This document shows positions 14,883 through 22,791 of a DNA stretch of 23,628 nucleotides, piece by piece. Under the pieces are notes generated by a model, which worked only from the letters and a program-made list of their open reading frames with translations, made no database searches and had not been told where the DNA came from. Within the stretch, counting starts at the first letter, position 1. The number at the start of each line of letters is the position of its first letter. The position numbers and the translations under genes are program-made. Origin of the DNA: Candidatus Bathyarchaeota archaeon B26-1 (GTDB lineage: Archaea; Thermoproteota; Bathyarchaeia; Bathyarchaeales; B26-1); assembly GCA_001593925.1 (NCBI GenBank), contig LUCD01000002.1, positions 1 through 23,628 on the forward strand. The letters are read 5' to 3'.

Positions 14883-15479
14883 TTATTTCTCTGAGAGTAT
14901 GACTTCTCTTATGCTCTTCTGTTGGAACTCGTCGTAGGAACCCTTTACGGCCTCTTCTTTGGAGACCTCTAAGGACTTTTGGATGCTCTTGAACTCCTCG
15001 TTTATCCTCTCGAAGAAGTTAAGTCTGAAGCTGACCTTCCTCATGTGGTCGCTGACCGTTTCCTTAATTTTTGGTATAGCTCCCCAGACCGCTAACAGGA
15101 TGATCTCTGGAGGACAGGTCTCTAAGGCCTTGGACTCAACTTTTCCTTCCTCATCCACAAGTATCAAGTGCCCCTGAGAGTTCAGGATTACTTCTCTATA
15201 CTCCTTAAGGTTGGAGAACTGCTTTGCCGGCAGGGTGACCGATAAATCTAACCAGTGGAGGATATCCTTCAGGCAGGCACATATCTCCTTTACTAGGCTC
15301 TCTTCCTCTACGAGGAACTCACTTAACTGTCTGGTGTCCTCGTTTATCACCTTGAGTAGATTGAAGAACCTCTCTTCTATCTCCTTAACCTTCTCGTCAT
15401 CAGCTTCTATATCTTGAAGTAAGAACGGGTAACTGAGAAGTTCCTCTGTCGGGTTCGTCTCCTCCATCTCATCTGGCAT
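14883..15479 (-). CDS. Unknown helical protein 2 of the central module
   Basis: 198 residues, cytoplasmic, family not recognised. It is acidic at the N-terminus. Helices run about 28-75 (KVKEIEERFFNLLKVINEDT; LVKEICACLKDILHWL). A short beta segment at about 97-112 contains HLILVDEEGKVES, and long helices run to the end (KETVSDHMRKVSFRLNFFER). The layout, two helical halves around a small beta insert, is broadly like that of its operon partner, but I see no convincing sequence similarity between them. The ATG at 15479 has GGGTGTGG just upstream. The promoter contains a strong TATA-like box next to operator copy 3, so it is likely expressed together with the MoxR-VWA pair and the locus-1 pilin. 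Confidence 0.6.
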   Translation of the reverse strand: MPDEMEETNPTEELLSYPFLLQDIEADDEKVKEIEERFFNLLKVINEDTRQLSEFLVEEESLVKEICACLKDILHWLDLSVTLPAKQFSNLKEYREVILNSQGHLILVDEEGKVESKALETCPPEIILLAVWGAIPKIKETVSDHMRKVSFRLNFFERINEEFKSIQKSLEVSKEEAVKGSYDEFQQKSIREVILSEK

Positions 15480-15529
15480 TGAACCACACCCACGAAGTAC
15501 CGGTTAAGTCACGTTCAGAAGTCCCTGAC

Positions 15530-15543
15530 AAATATTAAAAAAG
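15530..15543 (-). promoter_or_regulatory. TATA-like box of the helical-protein operon
   Basis: The minus strand reads CTTTTTTAATATTT, beginning 4 nt from the edge of operator copy 3 (15547). Transcription would start near 15511, leaving a leader of about 32 nt that carries the ribosome-binding-like GGGTGTGG. Confidence 0.55.
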
Positions 15544-15546
15544 ATT

Positions 15547-15571
15547 TGTGTGTAGCTTCTCTATACGTACA
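15547..15571. promoter_or_regulatory. 25-bp palindromic operator, copy 3
   Basis: The plus strand reads TGTGTGTA, 9 nt, TACGTACA. Both arms fit (T)GTRYGTA. It lies immediately upstream of the BRE/TATA of the two helical-protein genes. Relative to that promoter it sits exactly as copy 1 sits relative to the pilin promoter, including an ACAAAT junction on the minus strand. Confidence 0.7.
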
Positions 15572-15572
15572 A

Positions 15573-15614
15573 ACCGTCTTTTAGACCTGTATAGCAGCTC
15601 CATAGAAAAACGGT
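15573..15614. terminator. Possible hairpin after the prepilin peptidase gene
   Basis: ACCGTCTTTT at 15573-15582 pairs with AAAAACGGT at 15606-15614, with one bulge and a loop of about 23 nt. It starts 22 nt beyond the peptidase stop, so it could mark the end of that transcript. Only 9 pairs, many of them A-T, so the support is weak. Confidence 0.25.
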
Positions 15615-15636
15615 CGACCCTCTCCTTCTCCCGAAC

Positions 15637-16419
15637 TTATATGGCGTTGACCAGCTGAGCCGCCGACCACATCAAGATGTCCCCCAAGAGGAGAGCTGCA
15701 ACGAAGCCCGCCGTTATGAAGACTATGAAGGGGAGGCTAGGCGTCACCCACACCTTACCCTTGAGGCTCCTGAACTCGTTGAGGCTCTCCTCCTCCGACT
15801 CCTCACCTAACCGGAAGAATATCCTCAGCCGACGGGTCCTCGATCCATCGTCTCCCGCCGAGACCGTTTCCAGAGGAATATAATGAGGCGACTTGCCGAG
15901 TTTATTCACGTCCACCTTGATGCCTGTGAAGAACGCCAAGATTTTGTTCAATAAGGGTTCGCTTTCAAGGCCTTCAAAGAGATTCTCCCCAGCCCCGAAG
16001 CCTCTATAGAGGTTGTATAGGGCGATTCCGAGGATCGAGGCGGAGGAGAACACAACGGCGTTGACCAGCACGGAGAATGCGAAGAAGGGAGAGACCACCT
16101 TCAAGAGAGGCCTCACGAATGACGGTTGAACGGGCAACGTTAGAGAGAGGCAGATCAAAGCCTTGGCGTCAGCCCCACCGAAGAGCCCGAGATAGAAGAG
16201 CGCTACGGAGAATCCTCCAACGATCAAGGCTGACATACCCATCGAGACGAGGAAGCTCTGATCTTTAGTGAGGTGGAAGTGGAGGAGGGAGAGGGCGAGC
16301 CCTAGAGGGGCAAACACCATCCAAACTCTATTAGAGACCTCCCTCTCCTTGAGGTCATACCACGAGGAGATCGCGAGAAAGAACAGGCTTAAGCCTACAC
16401 GCGTAGCCTCCTCATACAT
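15637..16419 (-). CDS. Archaeal prepilin peptidase (A24 aspartic protease, FlaK/PibD-like)
   Basis: About 260 residues from the ATG at 16419, polytopic in the cytoplasmic membrane. It cuts the class III signal of pilins before assembly. The two catalytic aspartates are visible: YDLKEREVSN after the first span (Asp22 from this start) and the GGADAKA motif (Asp84), the family's GxGD-type site. A long cytoplasmic region with charged stretches follows, ending in WVTPSLPFIVFITAGFVAALL, as in archaeal Arc_PepC proteins. The frame extends to an ATG at 16473, but a TATA-like AAATATTTATC lies 1-11 nt before that ATG, so transcription would begin inside the extension. The ATG at 16419, with GGTGGCTGGG upstream, fits better. 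It may serve both pilus loci, since it is the only one here. Confidence 0.85.
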   Translation of the reverse strand: MYEEATRVGLSLFFLAISSWYDLKEREVSNRVWMVFAPLGLALSLLHFHLTKDQSFLVSMGMSALIVGGFSVALFYLGLFGGADAKALICLSLTLPVQPSFVRPLLKVVSPFFAFSVLVNAVVFSSASILGIALYNLYRGFGAGENLFEGLESEPLLNKILAFFTGIKVDVNKLGKSPHYIPLETVSAGDDGSRTRRLRIFFRLGEESEEESLNEFRSLKGKVWVTPSLPFIVFITAGFVAALLLGDILMWSAAQLVNAI

Positions 16420-16474
16420 CCCAGCCACCAGCACACTCGAAAATTCCAGCAGTCTACAAGAGAATTTCCCCATG

Positions 16475-16486
16475 ATAAATATTTGG
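16475..16486 (-). promoter_or_regulatory. TATA-like element of the prepilin peptidase gene
   Basis: The minus strand reads CAAATATTTATC. A start about 25 nt downstream falls near 16455, which supports ATG 16419 as the true start codon. Confidence 0.4.
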
Positions 16487-16571
16487 TTTGTGAACTTATC
16501 ATCCTAGGTTCGATATGTTTCATATTCTCCAAAATACGGATTCTAAAGCTGATAGAGGTCCTTCATAACTC

Positions 16572-16583
16572 ATTTATCAATAA
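16572..16583 (+). promoter_or_regulatory. TATA-like element of the locus-2 pilin
   Basis: ATTTATCAATAA is centred about 29 nt before the GTG at 16606, which would give a very short leader. Unlike the locus-1 pilin promoter, I find no (T)GTRYGTA palindrome upstream. Confidence 0.35.
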
Positions 16584-16605
16584 TCGGCTCAGAAAAAAGC
16601 TCAAG

Positions 16606-17067
16606 GTGAAGAAAGTGGCTAGCAGAATCTTCAGGAACAAGAGGGCTCTAAGTCCAGTGATAGCTACGGTTGTTCTAGTGGCGGTGACGATAGTAGTCGC
16701 TGTGGCGGTCTCCTACTGGATGGGGGGGATAGCAGGACTCTACACAAGATTCGAGAAGATAGAGATAGTCAAGTCATACGCGGTAAAAGAATCAAATGGA
16801 AACTTTACGGTGGTTATCGAGTTGAAGAACTCAGGGTCGGCCGACGCAACTATACAGTACGTGCTAGTTAACGGTAGGCCTCTGGAGGACTACGGAACCG
16901 AGAACATGACGATCAGCCCACTCCTCCCAGCAACCATCCCGATAGGCAAGTCAGAGACGTTCACGATCTTCATCGACGGTGATCTCTTCTCGTCAGGAAC
17001 AACCTTAGACTTAAAGTTCCACAGCGCCGCGGGCAAGGACTACCCAGTGATGTTGACGTTGCCCTAA
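16606..17067 (+). CDS. Type IV pilin of locus 2 (Pilin_N/DUF1628-like)
   Basis: About 153 residues from the GTG at 16606; GTG 16615 is the alternative. The open frame reaches back to 16483, but the pilin signal would then be buried more than 40 residues in. The N-terminus has a class III signal (IFRNKRALSPVIATVVLVAV) with probable cleavage after Ala. The LSPVIATV start of the hydrophobic helix is characteristic of archaeal Pilin_N/DUF1628 proteins. The ectodomain is an Ig-like beta-sandwich (NFTVVIELKNSGSADATIQY; ETFTIFIDGDL) with NFT and NMT sequons. It is smaller than the locus-1 pilin. A T-rich stretch and the ATPase gene follow. Confidence 0.85.
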   Translation: MKKVASRIFRNKRALSPVIATVVLVAVTIVVAVAVSYWMGGIAGLYTRFEKIEIVKSYAVKESNGNFTVVIELKNSGSADATIQYVLVNGRPLEDYGTENMTISPLLPATIPIGKSETFTIFIDGDLFSSGTTLDLKFHSAAGKDYPVMLTLP

Positions 17068-17080
17068 GAGCCCACCCTCC

Positions 17081-17100
17081 TCTATTTTTAATTTTATAAG
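17081..17100 (+). terminator. T-rich element between the locus-2 pilin and the ATPase
   Basis: TCTATTTTTAATTTTATAAG begins 14 nt after the pilin stop. It can act as a T-run terminator for the pilin transcript, and its TTTTAATTTTA part could also be a promoter element for the ATPase operon. The parallel with the T7 run after the locus-1 pilin suggests pilin-biased expression in both loci. Confidence 0.4.
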
Positions 17101-17101
17101 A

Positions 17102-18856
17102 GTGATCTCTTTGCTCTGGAATAGGGGTGGTAAAGGAGGTAAGGAAGAGAGGAAGGGAACCCTCGTTAAGAGTAGAGACCCCTCTTATAAGGTTGTTGAG
17201 AGCTATTGGGTTCACAACCCCTTCGCGAAGGTTACAATAGTTTCTCTTCCGGGTTCTGAAGGTAGCTTCCAGTACTTCGTTGAAGAGGCTCCTCTGGACG
17301 GGAGGGAGCGAGAAGCCTGGAAGAAACTTGTAGCGATACTCCGTAAGGAGCTTCGCCCCCCCGAGACTTTAGAGACGGACATCTCCACTTACGTTCTCAA
17401 CGAAGCTAAGAGGATCGCGCATAAGTATAGGAGGTCTCTAGGAAAGTTCGACGCGGAGTCTTGGGAGAAGATATTCTACTACGTTGTTCGAGACCTAGCT
17501 GGTTACGGAGACCTAAACGTTCTGATGCTGGACCCGAACATAGAGGACATATCGTGCAACGGCCTGAACCGGCCGATCTACATCTGGCACAGAAAATACG
17601 AGAGCATACCAACCAACATAGAGTTCGTCGACGAGATAGCCTACAACAACTTCGTGCTGAAACTGGCTCACTTGGCTGGAAAACACATCTCCAGCGCCAA
17701 CCCCATCCTCGACGCCATGCTTCCCGAGAAGCATAGGCTAGCCGCAACCTTCATGAGGGAGGTCTCAACCTTCGGTAGCACCTTCTGTATAAGGAAGTTT
17801 CGTTCAGACCCCTTCTCCATAGTCGACTTGATCAAGCTTGGAACCCTTGACGAGAGGATAGCCGCCTACCTTTGGGTTCTGTTGGAGAACAAGATGAACA
17901 TAATGATTATAGGTGGGACGGGCGCCGGCAAGACGAGCATGCTGAACGCCCTTACCACTTTGATCATGCCTAACGACAAGATAATCACGGTGGAGGAGAT
18001 CGCGGAGCTCAACCCGCCCCGCCAGAACTGGGTTCAACTCGTCAGTAGAAGAGCCTTCAGGTTCGGCTCCTCGGACACAACTTCCATCTCCCTCTTCGAC
18101 CTTGTCAAGGTTAGCCTGCGGTACAGGCCGGACTACATAGTTGTGGGCGAGATAAGGGGTGAAGAGGCCTACGTCCTCTTCCAAGCCGTGGCCACGGGTC
18201 ACGGAGGCCTCTGCACGATGCACGCCGACAGCCTAGACCACGCCGTTAAACGGTTAACATCCCCTCCCATGAACGTCTCTGAAGTTTACATTCCCCTCAT
18301 GAACCTCTGCATCTACGTGGCTAGGGTCGACCTCCCCAAGAAGAAGGGAGGCCTGTCCTTCGGACGGAGGATAATAAAGATGTGGGAGATCGTCGACTAC
18401 GGGAAGTACAACCTCATCTCCGAGTGGATTCCGTCTAAGGACCGCTTTAGATCGAACTTCTCAAAGAGCATTCTCCTAGAGAAGATAGCGGCTATGAGAG
18501 GCGTCAAGAAGAGCACGATCCTGAAAGAGATCAACGAGAGGAGGAAAGCGATACGTAAGATGATCATGCTGAACATGAACGGGAAAGAGGTCGCCCAAGC
18601 GGTCATGAACTATTATGAAGGTAAACCGGTAGAGGCCGCGAAGAGACTGGAAGCTGAAACAGCTGAGGAGAGGAAGGCTGAACCCCCAAAGAAGACCAAG
18701 AAGACGGCTCGAAAAAGAAAGAGAAAGACCTCCAAGAAGAAAGAGACCTCAAAACGGAAGCGCTCTCCAAAAAAGAAGGTTACGGAGAAGAAGACAGACA
18801 AAGCAAAAGCCTCCAGCAAGGACGGAAAGAAGAAAGGAGGAACGAAGAAGGGATGA
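17102..18856 (+). CDS. Secretion/pilus assembly ATPase of locus 2 with a long Lys-rich tail
   Basis: 584 residues. The core is that of a TadA/FlaI-type motor: AGYGDLNVLMLDPNIEDISC (133-152), Walker A GGTGAGKT (271-278), an Asp box IITVEEIAEL, YIVVGEIRGEEAYV as the Walker B region and TGHGGLCTMHA as the His box. It is homologous to the locus-1 ATPase over its full core. What differs is the C-terminus: residues 519-584 are almost purely Lys/Arg/Ser/Thr/Glu (for example KKTKKTARKRKRKTSKKK), with no hydrophobic core, and must be disordered. The start is GTG 17102 or TTG 17111. The stop overlaps the platform gene as ATGA. It drives assembly of the locus-2 pilus. Confidence 0.95.
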   Translation: MISLLWNRGGKGGKEERKGTLVKSRDPSYKVVESYWVHNPFAKVTIVSLPGSEGSFQYFVEEAPLDGREREAWKKLVAILRKELRPPETLETDISTYVLNEAKRIAHKYRRSLGKFDAESWEKIFYYVVRDLAGYGDLNVLMLDPNIEDISCNGLNRPIYIWHRKYESIPTNIEFVDEIAYNNFVLKLAHLAGKHISSANPILDAMLPEKHRLAATFMREVSTFGSTFCIRKFRSDPFSIVDLIKLGTLDERIAAYLWVLLENKMNIMIIGGTGAGKTSMLNALTTLIMPNDKIITVEEIAELNPPRQNWVQLVSRRAFRFGSSDTTSISLFDLVKVSLRYRPDYIVVGEIRGEEAYVLFQAVATGHGGLCTMHADSLDHAVKRLTSPPMNVSEVYIPLMNLCIYVARVDLPKKKGGLSFGRRIIKMWEIVDYGKYNLISEWIPSKDRFRSNFSKSILLEKIAAMRGVKKSTILKEINERRKAIRKMIMLNMNGKEVAQAVMNYYEGKPVEAAKRLEAETAEERKAEPPKKTKKTARKRKRKTSKKKETSKRKRSPKKKVTEKKTDKAKASSKDGKKKGGTKKG

Positions 18857-20676
18857 TCAGCCTCAACGATCTCTGCTACAGCTTCTTCGGCCCGCTCAGC
18901 AGGTCCCTCCTCAAGGTATATAGGCGGTTAGAGGACGACTTGGACGCCGCGAACCTGAGGTTCCACCCTGAGGTTTACCTCTCAATCGTGATCTTCTTCG
19001 CCTTAATAACGGCCTCTTTCCCCCTACTGACATTCCTGATCTTCGTCTTCTCCAGCCGTATGGGGCTGTCAGCCGTCCTTTCCAACCCCGTATACCTTCT
19101 CGCCTATCTAATCTGGACCGATCCGAGGCTATGCATAGTTGCGGCCGCTTCCCCCCTGATCGTGTTGCTTTTAGGAATCTCCATCCCTAGTCTGAAGGCT
19201 TCGAACAGGATTTCGGGGCTGAGGACAGAGATACCTTACGCTTCGGTCTATCTCAGCGTCATGGCGAGTGGAGGGCTGAACCCCTACACGAGCCTACTTA
19301 GGTTAAAGGAGACGGACCTCCTGCCTAGGCTCCGCGAGGAGATAGAGAGGATTCAGGGCATAGTCCTCTCCTCGGGATGCGACCCAGTCTCAGCTATGGA
19401 AAAGGCAGCTAAGGTCATAGGTCTCAAGGAGTATAAAGACCTGCTCCTCGGGTACGCCTCAACCCTCAGAACGGGGGGAGACGTGCTCCATTACCTCTAC
19501 GCCCAAACCCACTCCATGTTCAGAAACATGGCTACCAGAGTTAAGGCGATGGGGGAGAAGATGGGTGCCTTGATGGAGGCCTACACGATCGTCGGCATCT
19601 TGGGGGCTTTAGGCCTCTACATGATGTTCGTCATAGCGTTCAGCATCCCGGAATCCGGGCTGAACATATCGAAGGAGTTCTTCTTCGCCTTCGCCTTCCT
19701 TATACTCCCCTTGATCTCCGGTTTCTTCATATATCTGTGCGACGCCCTCCAGATAAGTTACCCCTCCTCCTCTTGGAGAATCTACTTGATCTTCCTCGGA
19801 ACCTTACCCGTCACCCTCTTCCTTGCGAGTCAGATGGTCATCCCCTTCTACGACCCGTCGTTCCTGCTGGTTCCAGCCCTGAAGGAGCTCACGGTCTTCC
19901 TCACCTCTAAACTTAACTTGGGGAGGGGATGTGAACCCGCCTTAGGCCTCGCCTTCTCCCTCACCGTAACGACTGTTCCCATAGTCTTCATAAACCGTTA
20001 CTATGCGAAGGAGGAGAAAGGGATACTTCAAGGTATAACGACCTTCTTGAGAGACCTTGTCGAGAACAGGAAGACGGGTTTAAGCCCTGAGAGGTGCATC
20101 CAGATTCTCTCCGGAAAGGATTACGGAAAGTTCTCGAAGCATCTGAGGAGTATAAGTTCGCAGATCGGGTGGGGAGTCCCCCTCAAAAAGATATTCGAGG
20201 GCTTCAAGGAGAACGTCGGAAACTGGCTGGCGCAGATCAACATGTACATACTCATAGACTCAATCGAGGTTGGTGGAGGAACGAAAGAGAGCCTCGAAAC
20301 TTTGGCGGAGTTCTCAGAGTCGATGATGGAGATAGAGCGTGAACGGAGGTCGGTTCTAGCCCCCCTCTTCATAGTTCCCTATATAGGAGCCATTCTGCTG
20401 ACCACGACCACCGTGCTCTTCCTCCAATTCTTCAACGACATGGCCGCTTTGGGAGGGAGCTCCATCCTCATAGTTACCTTGAGGGAGATACTGCTCATGC
20501 CCCTCATCTTCCACTCTTATATGCTCGGCTTGGTGGCGGGGAAGATAACCTCCGGAAAGCTCTCTTCAGGCTTCAAGCAGGCAGTCATACTCACCATGTT
20601 CTCGATGCTTGGGATATGGATCGCCTTCAACTTCCAAGGCCAGATGGGCTTCGGAGCGGGAGGAACCGCGCCTTGA
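18853..20676 (+). CDS. Membrane platform protein of locus 2 (TadC/FlaJ family), full length
   Basis: 607 residues, the normal length of archaeal FlaJ/TadC-like platforms. An N-terminal membrane region (about 41-70 and 80-112) precedes the first T2SF module, which opens with EIPYASVYLSVMASGGLNPY (about 126-145). Then come membrane spans (GILGALGLYMMFVIAF; FFFAFAFLILPLISGFFI), a second T2SF module starting around GITTFLRDLVENRKTGLSPE, and C-terminal spans. The ATG at 18853 overlaps the ATPase stop by 4 nt (ATGA), giving tight coupling. The N-terminal pair of spans is absent from the locus-1 copy. Confidence 0.9.
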   Translation: MISLNDLCYSFFGPLSRSLLKVYRRLEDDLDAANLRFHPEVYLSIVIFFALITASFPLLTFLIFVFSSRMGLSAVLSNPVYLLAYLIWTDPRLCIVAAASPLIVLLLGISIPSLKASNRISGLRTEIPYASVYLSVMASGGLNPYTSLLRLKETDLLPRLREEIERIQGIVLSSGCDPVSAMEKAAKVIGLKEYKDLLLGYASTLRTGGDVLHYLYAQTHSMFRNMATRVKAMGEKMGALMEAYTIVGILGALGLYMMFVIAFSIPESGLNISKEFFFAFAFLILPLISGFFIYLCDALQISYPSSSWRIYLIFLGTLPVTLFLASQMVIPFYDPSFLLVPALKELTVFLTSKLNLGRGCEPALGLAFSLTVTTVPIVFINRYYAKEEKGILQGITTFLRDLVENRKTGLSPERCIQILSGKDYGKFSKHLRSISSQIGWGVPLKKIFEGFKENVGNWLAQINMYILIDSIEVGGGTKESLETLAEFSESMMEIERERRSVLAPLFIVPYIGAILLTTTTVLFLQFFNDMAALGGSSILIVTLREILLMPLIFHSYMLGLVAGKITSGKLSSGFKQAVILTMFSMLGIWIAFNFQGQMGFGAGGTAP

Positions 20677-21470
20677 AGGAGAAGAACCGCGCGCTCTCAA
20701 TTCCCCTCTCAACCATAATCTTAGCTTCGGTTCTCATCATAATAGTTGGGGTAGCCTCTTTCGCCGCGAACAACGCGGTGAACGCCCAGCTGGAAGAGAC
20801 ACAGTTTGAACAGGCCAAGAACGTCATGTTGGCCATAGACGGGATCGTTAAGAAGGTTCTCTTTGCACGCCAGTCCTCCGGATACGTCAAGTCGAGCTTC
20901 TGGAAGACCACGCCTCAGTTCATCAGGACGGGGGAGAACCTAACGTTGATCATAGACGCCGGAACCGCGAACTGGACCTACCAAATCCCAGTAAACATAA
21001 TCAAGGTTAAGGGCGGACCTCACGTCGGCGTAACCGTGTCCAAGAACATCATAGGCAACGACTCTCTCCTCTTAACCGACATGTCGAGCTCGATAGGCAG
21101 GGTCTCGATCTACCAGTCGGATGGAGCATGGGTCTCACTCGACTACTCAAGGGTTAGGTGCGTCTACACGGGAATATGGGAGTACTTCAACGGATCGGAC
21201 TACGAGAGCTTCAACGTGGTCGAGATCACCATGATAAACTTGACGTTCGGCACAGTCGAGACTGGAACTCAAGTCTTCATAATGATTCGGAACTTAGGAG
21301 TGAACTCGAAGTCGATCACGGATGTCTCGGGCAACTTTGAGGTAAAGGTTGTCGGCCCAGAGGGCGAAGAAGTGAAGTCCTTGGAGGAGCTAGGCGGAGA
21401 CCCGAGTAAACGCACCATAATAAACCTCGTCTTCGTCAACGTTGAGGTCTCCGTTATGAGGAGTGGTTGA
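20673..21470 (+). CDS. Pilin-like surface protein A' of pilus locus 2
   Basis: 265 residues from the TTG at 20673, which overlaps the previous stop as TTGA and has GGGAGG 9 nt upstream. An ATG at 20616 in the same frame would lie deep inside the platform gene. The N-terminus KEKNRALSIPLSTIILASV is a class III-type signal followed by the membrane helix. The ectodomain is beta-rich with sequons (NLT, NWT, NDS, NGS). It corresponds to protein A of locus 1, here downstream instead of upstream of the ATPase-platform pair. Likely a minor pilin. Confidence 0.75.
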   Translation: MKEKNRALSIPLSTIILASVLIIIVGVASFAANNAVNAQLEETQFEQAKNVMLAIDGIVKKVLFARQSSGYVKSSFWKTTPQFIRTGENLTLIIDAGTANWTYQIPVNIIKVKGGPHVGVTVSKNIIGNDSLLLTDMSSSIGRVSIYQSDGAWVSLDYSRVRCVYTGIWEYFNGSDYESFNVVEITMINLTFGTVETGTQVFIMIRNLGVNSKSITDVSGNFEVKVVGPEGEEVKSLEELGGDPSKRTIINLVFVNVEVSVMRSG

Positions 21471-21979
21471 GCATGGACTCCACGGTTATCCCTCACATTT
21501 TAGGGACGGTAACCCTCCTGATACTCTTCAGTATACTAGGCACCTACTACAGCATATCCTACTCCTCTCTACGGTCCGAGATCGTGGCAAGCAACCTTCA
21601 GGAGATAGCTGAGTACGTGGCCTCGGAGATTGTGGACCTCGTCTCGCTTCTCTCCCTCAGCATGGGAGACCAGCTGCTAATCAAGGGGCTCCAGATGCCT
21701 GAGAAGATCGGAGGGAACATCTACAACTTGACGATCACCAAGTCGGGAGACGCCTTAAAGGTTCGGGTTTACCTCGCGTCGAACCCTTCCGTCTACGGCG
21801 AGTCGGTTCTCCCGTGGCTCGTCGGAGGATACATCGAACCCTTCAACGGCACAGCCTCCTTCAACAGCACGAGAATAACCCCTAAAACCACGATCTCAAG
21901 CGCGTCAGGGAACCCGGCCGTATGGTGCATGAGGAGTCTTGGAAAGATAACCTTCGGGCTTGGGGTGATGGAGGCTTAA
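21467..21979 (+). CDS. Single-pass pilin-like protein B' of pilus locus 2
   Basis: 170 residues from the TTG at 21467 (TTGA overlap). ATG 21473, two codons later, has a better-spaced GGAG (9 nt) and may be the real start. The N-terminal hydrophobic span (ILGTVTLLILFSILGTYYSI) is followed by a helix (LQEIAEYVASEIVDLVS) and a beta-rich domain with the motif QMPEKIGGNIYNLTI shared with protein B of locus 1. Probably a minor pilin-like component. Confidence 0.7.
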   Translation: MSMDSTVIPHILGTVTLLILFSILGTYYSISYSSLRSEIVASNLQEIAEYVASEIVDLVSLLSLSMGDQLLIKGLQMPEKIGGNIYNLTITKSGDALKVRVYLASNPSVYGESVLPWLVGGYIEPFNGTASFNSTRITPKTTISSASGNPAVWCMRSLGKITFGLGVMEA

Positions 21980-21982
21980 AGG

Positions 21983-22786
21983 TTGCATGTAGCATACGAG
22001 TATATCCTAGCCGGCGTGATGATCCTCCTGATCTTAATGATGACTCAGATAACTATCTCCGCGTTGATAACCCGTCAATTGACGTATCTAGAGCAGAGCG
22101 GAGGCTATAAGACCGCGGAGAAGATACTTGACGCCCTCCTCCTCTCTCCGGGGGATCCTCCCGACTGGGGAAGAAACTCATCCATAGAGCCTAACTACAT
22201 AGGCTTGGCTGACCAGAACTCCCTGAGAGCCTACGTTCTCGATCCTTATAAGGTTCTGAGGTTGCAGAAGGGTTCAGCCGGCTACATCTCCCCCGCCAAG
22301 GCGCGTAGGCTTCTGGGTTTGAGGGATGACTACCATTTCCACCTCAGGATACTCCCCGCCTTGTCGGTTGAGATCGAAGGGAACGGCAGCTTCACCATAA
22401 CTGTGAAGAATATTAAAGGTTTACCGGTACCGAACGTGAACGTGACGGGATATTACGTGCCTAAATCCTTCTCCCCAACAGTTGAGTACCCAATTAAATC
22501 GAACATTACGGGAGTAGACGGGTCGTGTACCCTGGTTTTCCAGTACCAGCAGGACCATGTACTCGTGGTCTGCGCGTCGATCTTCGGGGTGAGGGTTGTA
22601 TCAACGGAGCCTCCAGGACTAAACTTCAGGGTTGAGGGTGGAAGAGTCTTCAAGAGCGACATCCCCATGATCACGGAGATAGATTACTCCACAGGGTCCA
22701 TCGTAGGGTTGGAGAAGGAGGATGTCTCCCGATACGTGGAGATCGACGGTTCCGCGTACATCGTGGAGTTTACCCTATGGAAGTGA
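21983..22786 (+). CDS. Single-pass surface protein C' of pilus locus 2
   Basis: 267 residues, TTG start at 21983 with GGAGG 8 nt upstream. There is one N-terminal span (ILAGVMILLILMMTQITISAL). It shares with protein C of locus 1 the LSPGDPPDWG motif, a GLA triplet, KVLRLQKG, a LLGL segment and a following RILPALSVEI strand. The C-terminal part includes an Ig-like region (GSFTITVKNIKGLPVPNVNV; CTLVFQYQQDHVLVVCA) and is about 80 residues shorter than in the paralogue. Surface-exposed, likely glycosylated (NGS, NVT, NIT). Confidence 0.7.
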   Translation: MHVAYEYILAGVMILLILMMTQITISALITRQLTYLEQSGGYKTAEKILDALLLSPGDPPDWGRNSSIEPNYIGLADQNSLRAYVLDPYKVLRLQKGSAGYISPAKARRLLGLRDDYHFHLRILPALSVEIEGNGSFTITVKNIKGLPVPNVNVTGYYVPKSFSPTVEYPIKSNITGVDGSCTLVFQYQQDHVLVVCASIFGVRVVSTEPPGLNFRVEGGRVFKSDIPMITEIDYSTGSIVGLEKEDVSRYVEIDGSAYIVEFTLWK

Positions 22787-22791
22787 ACCGT

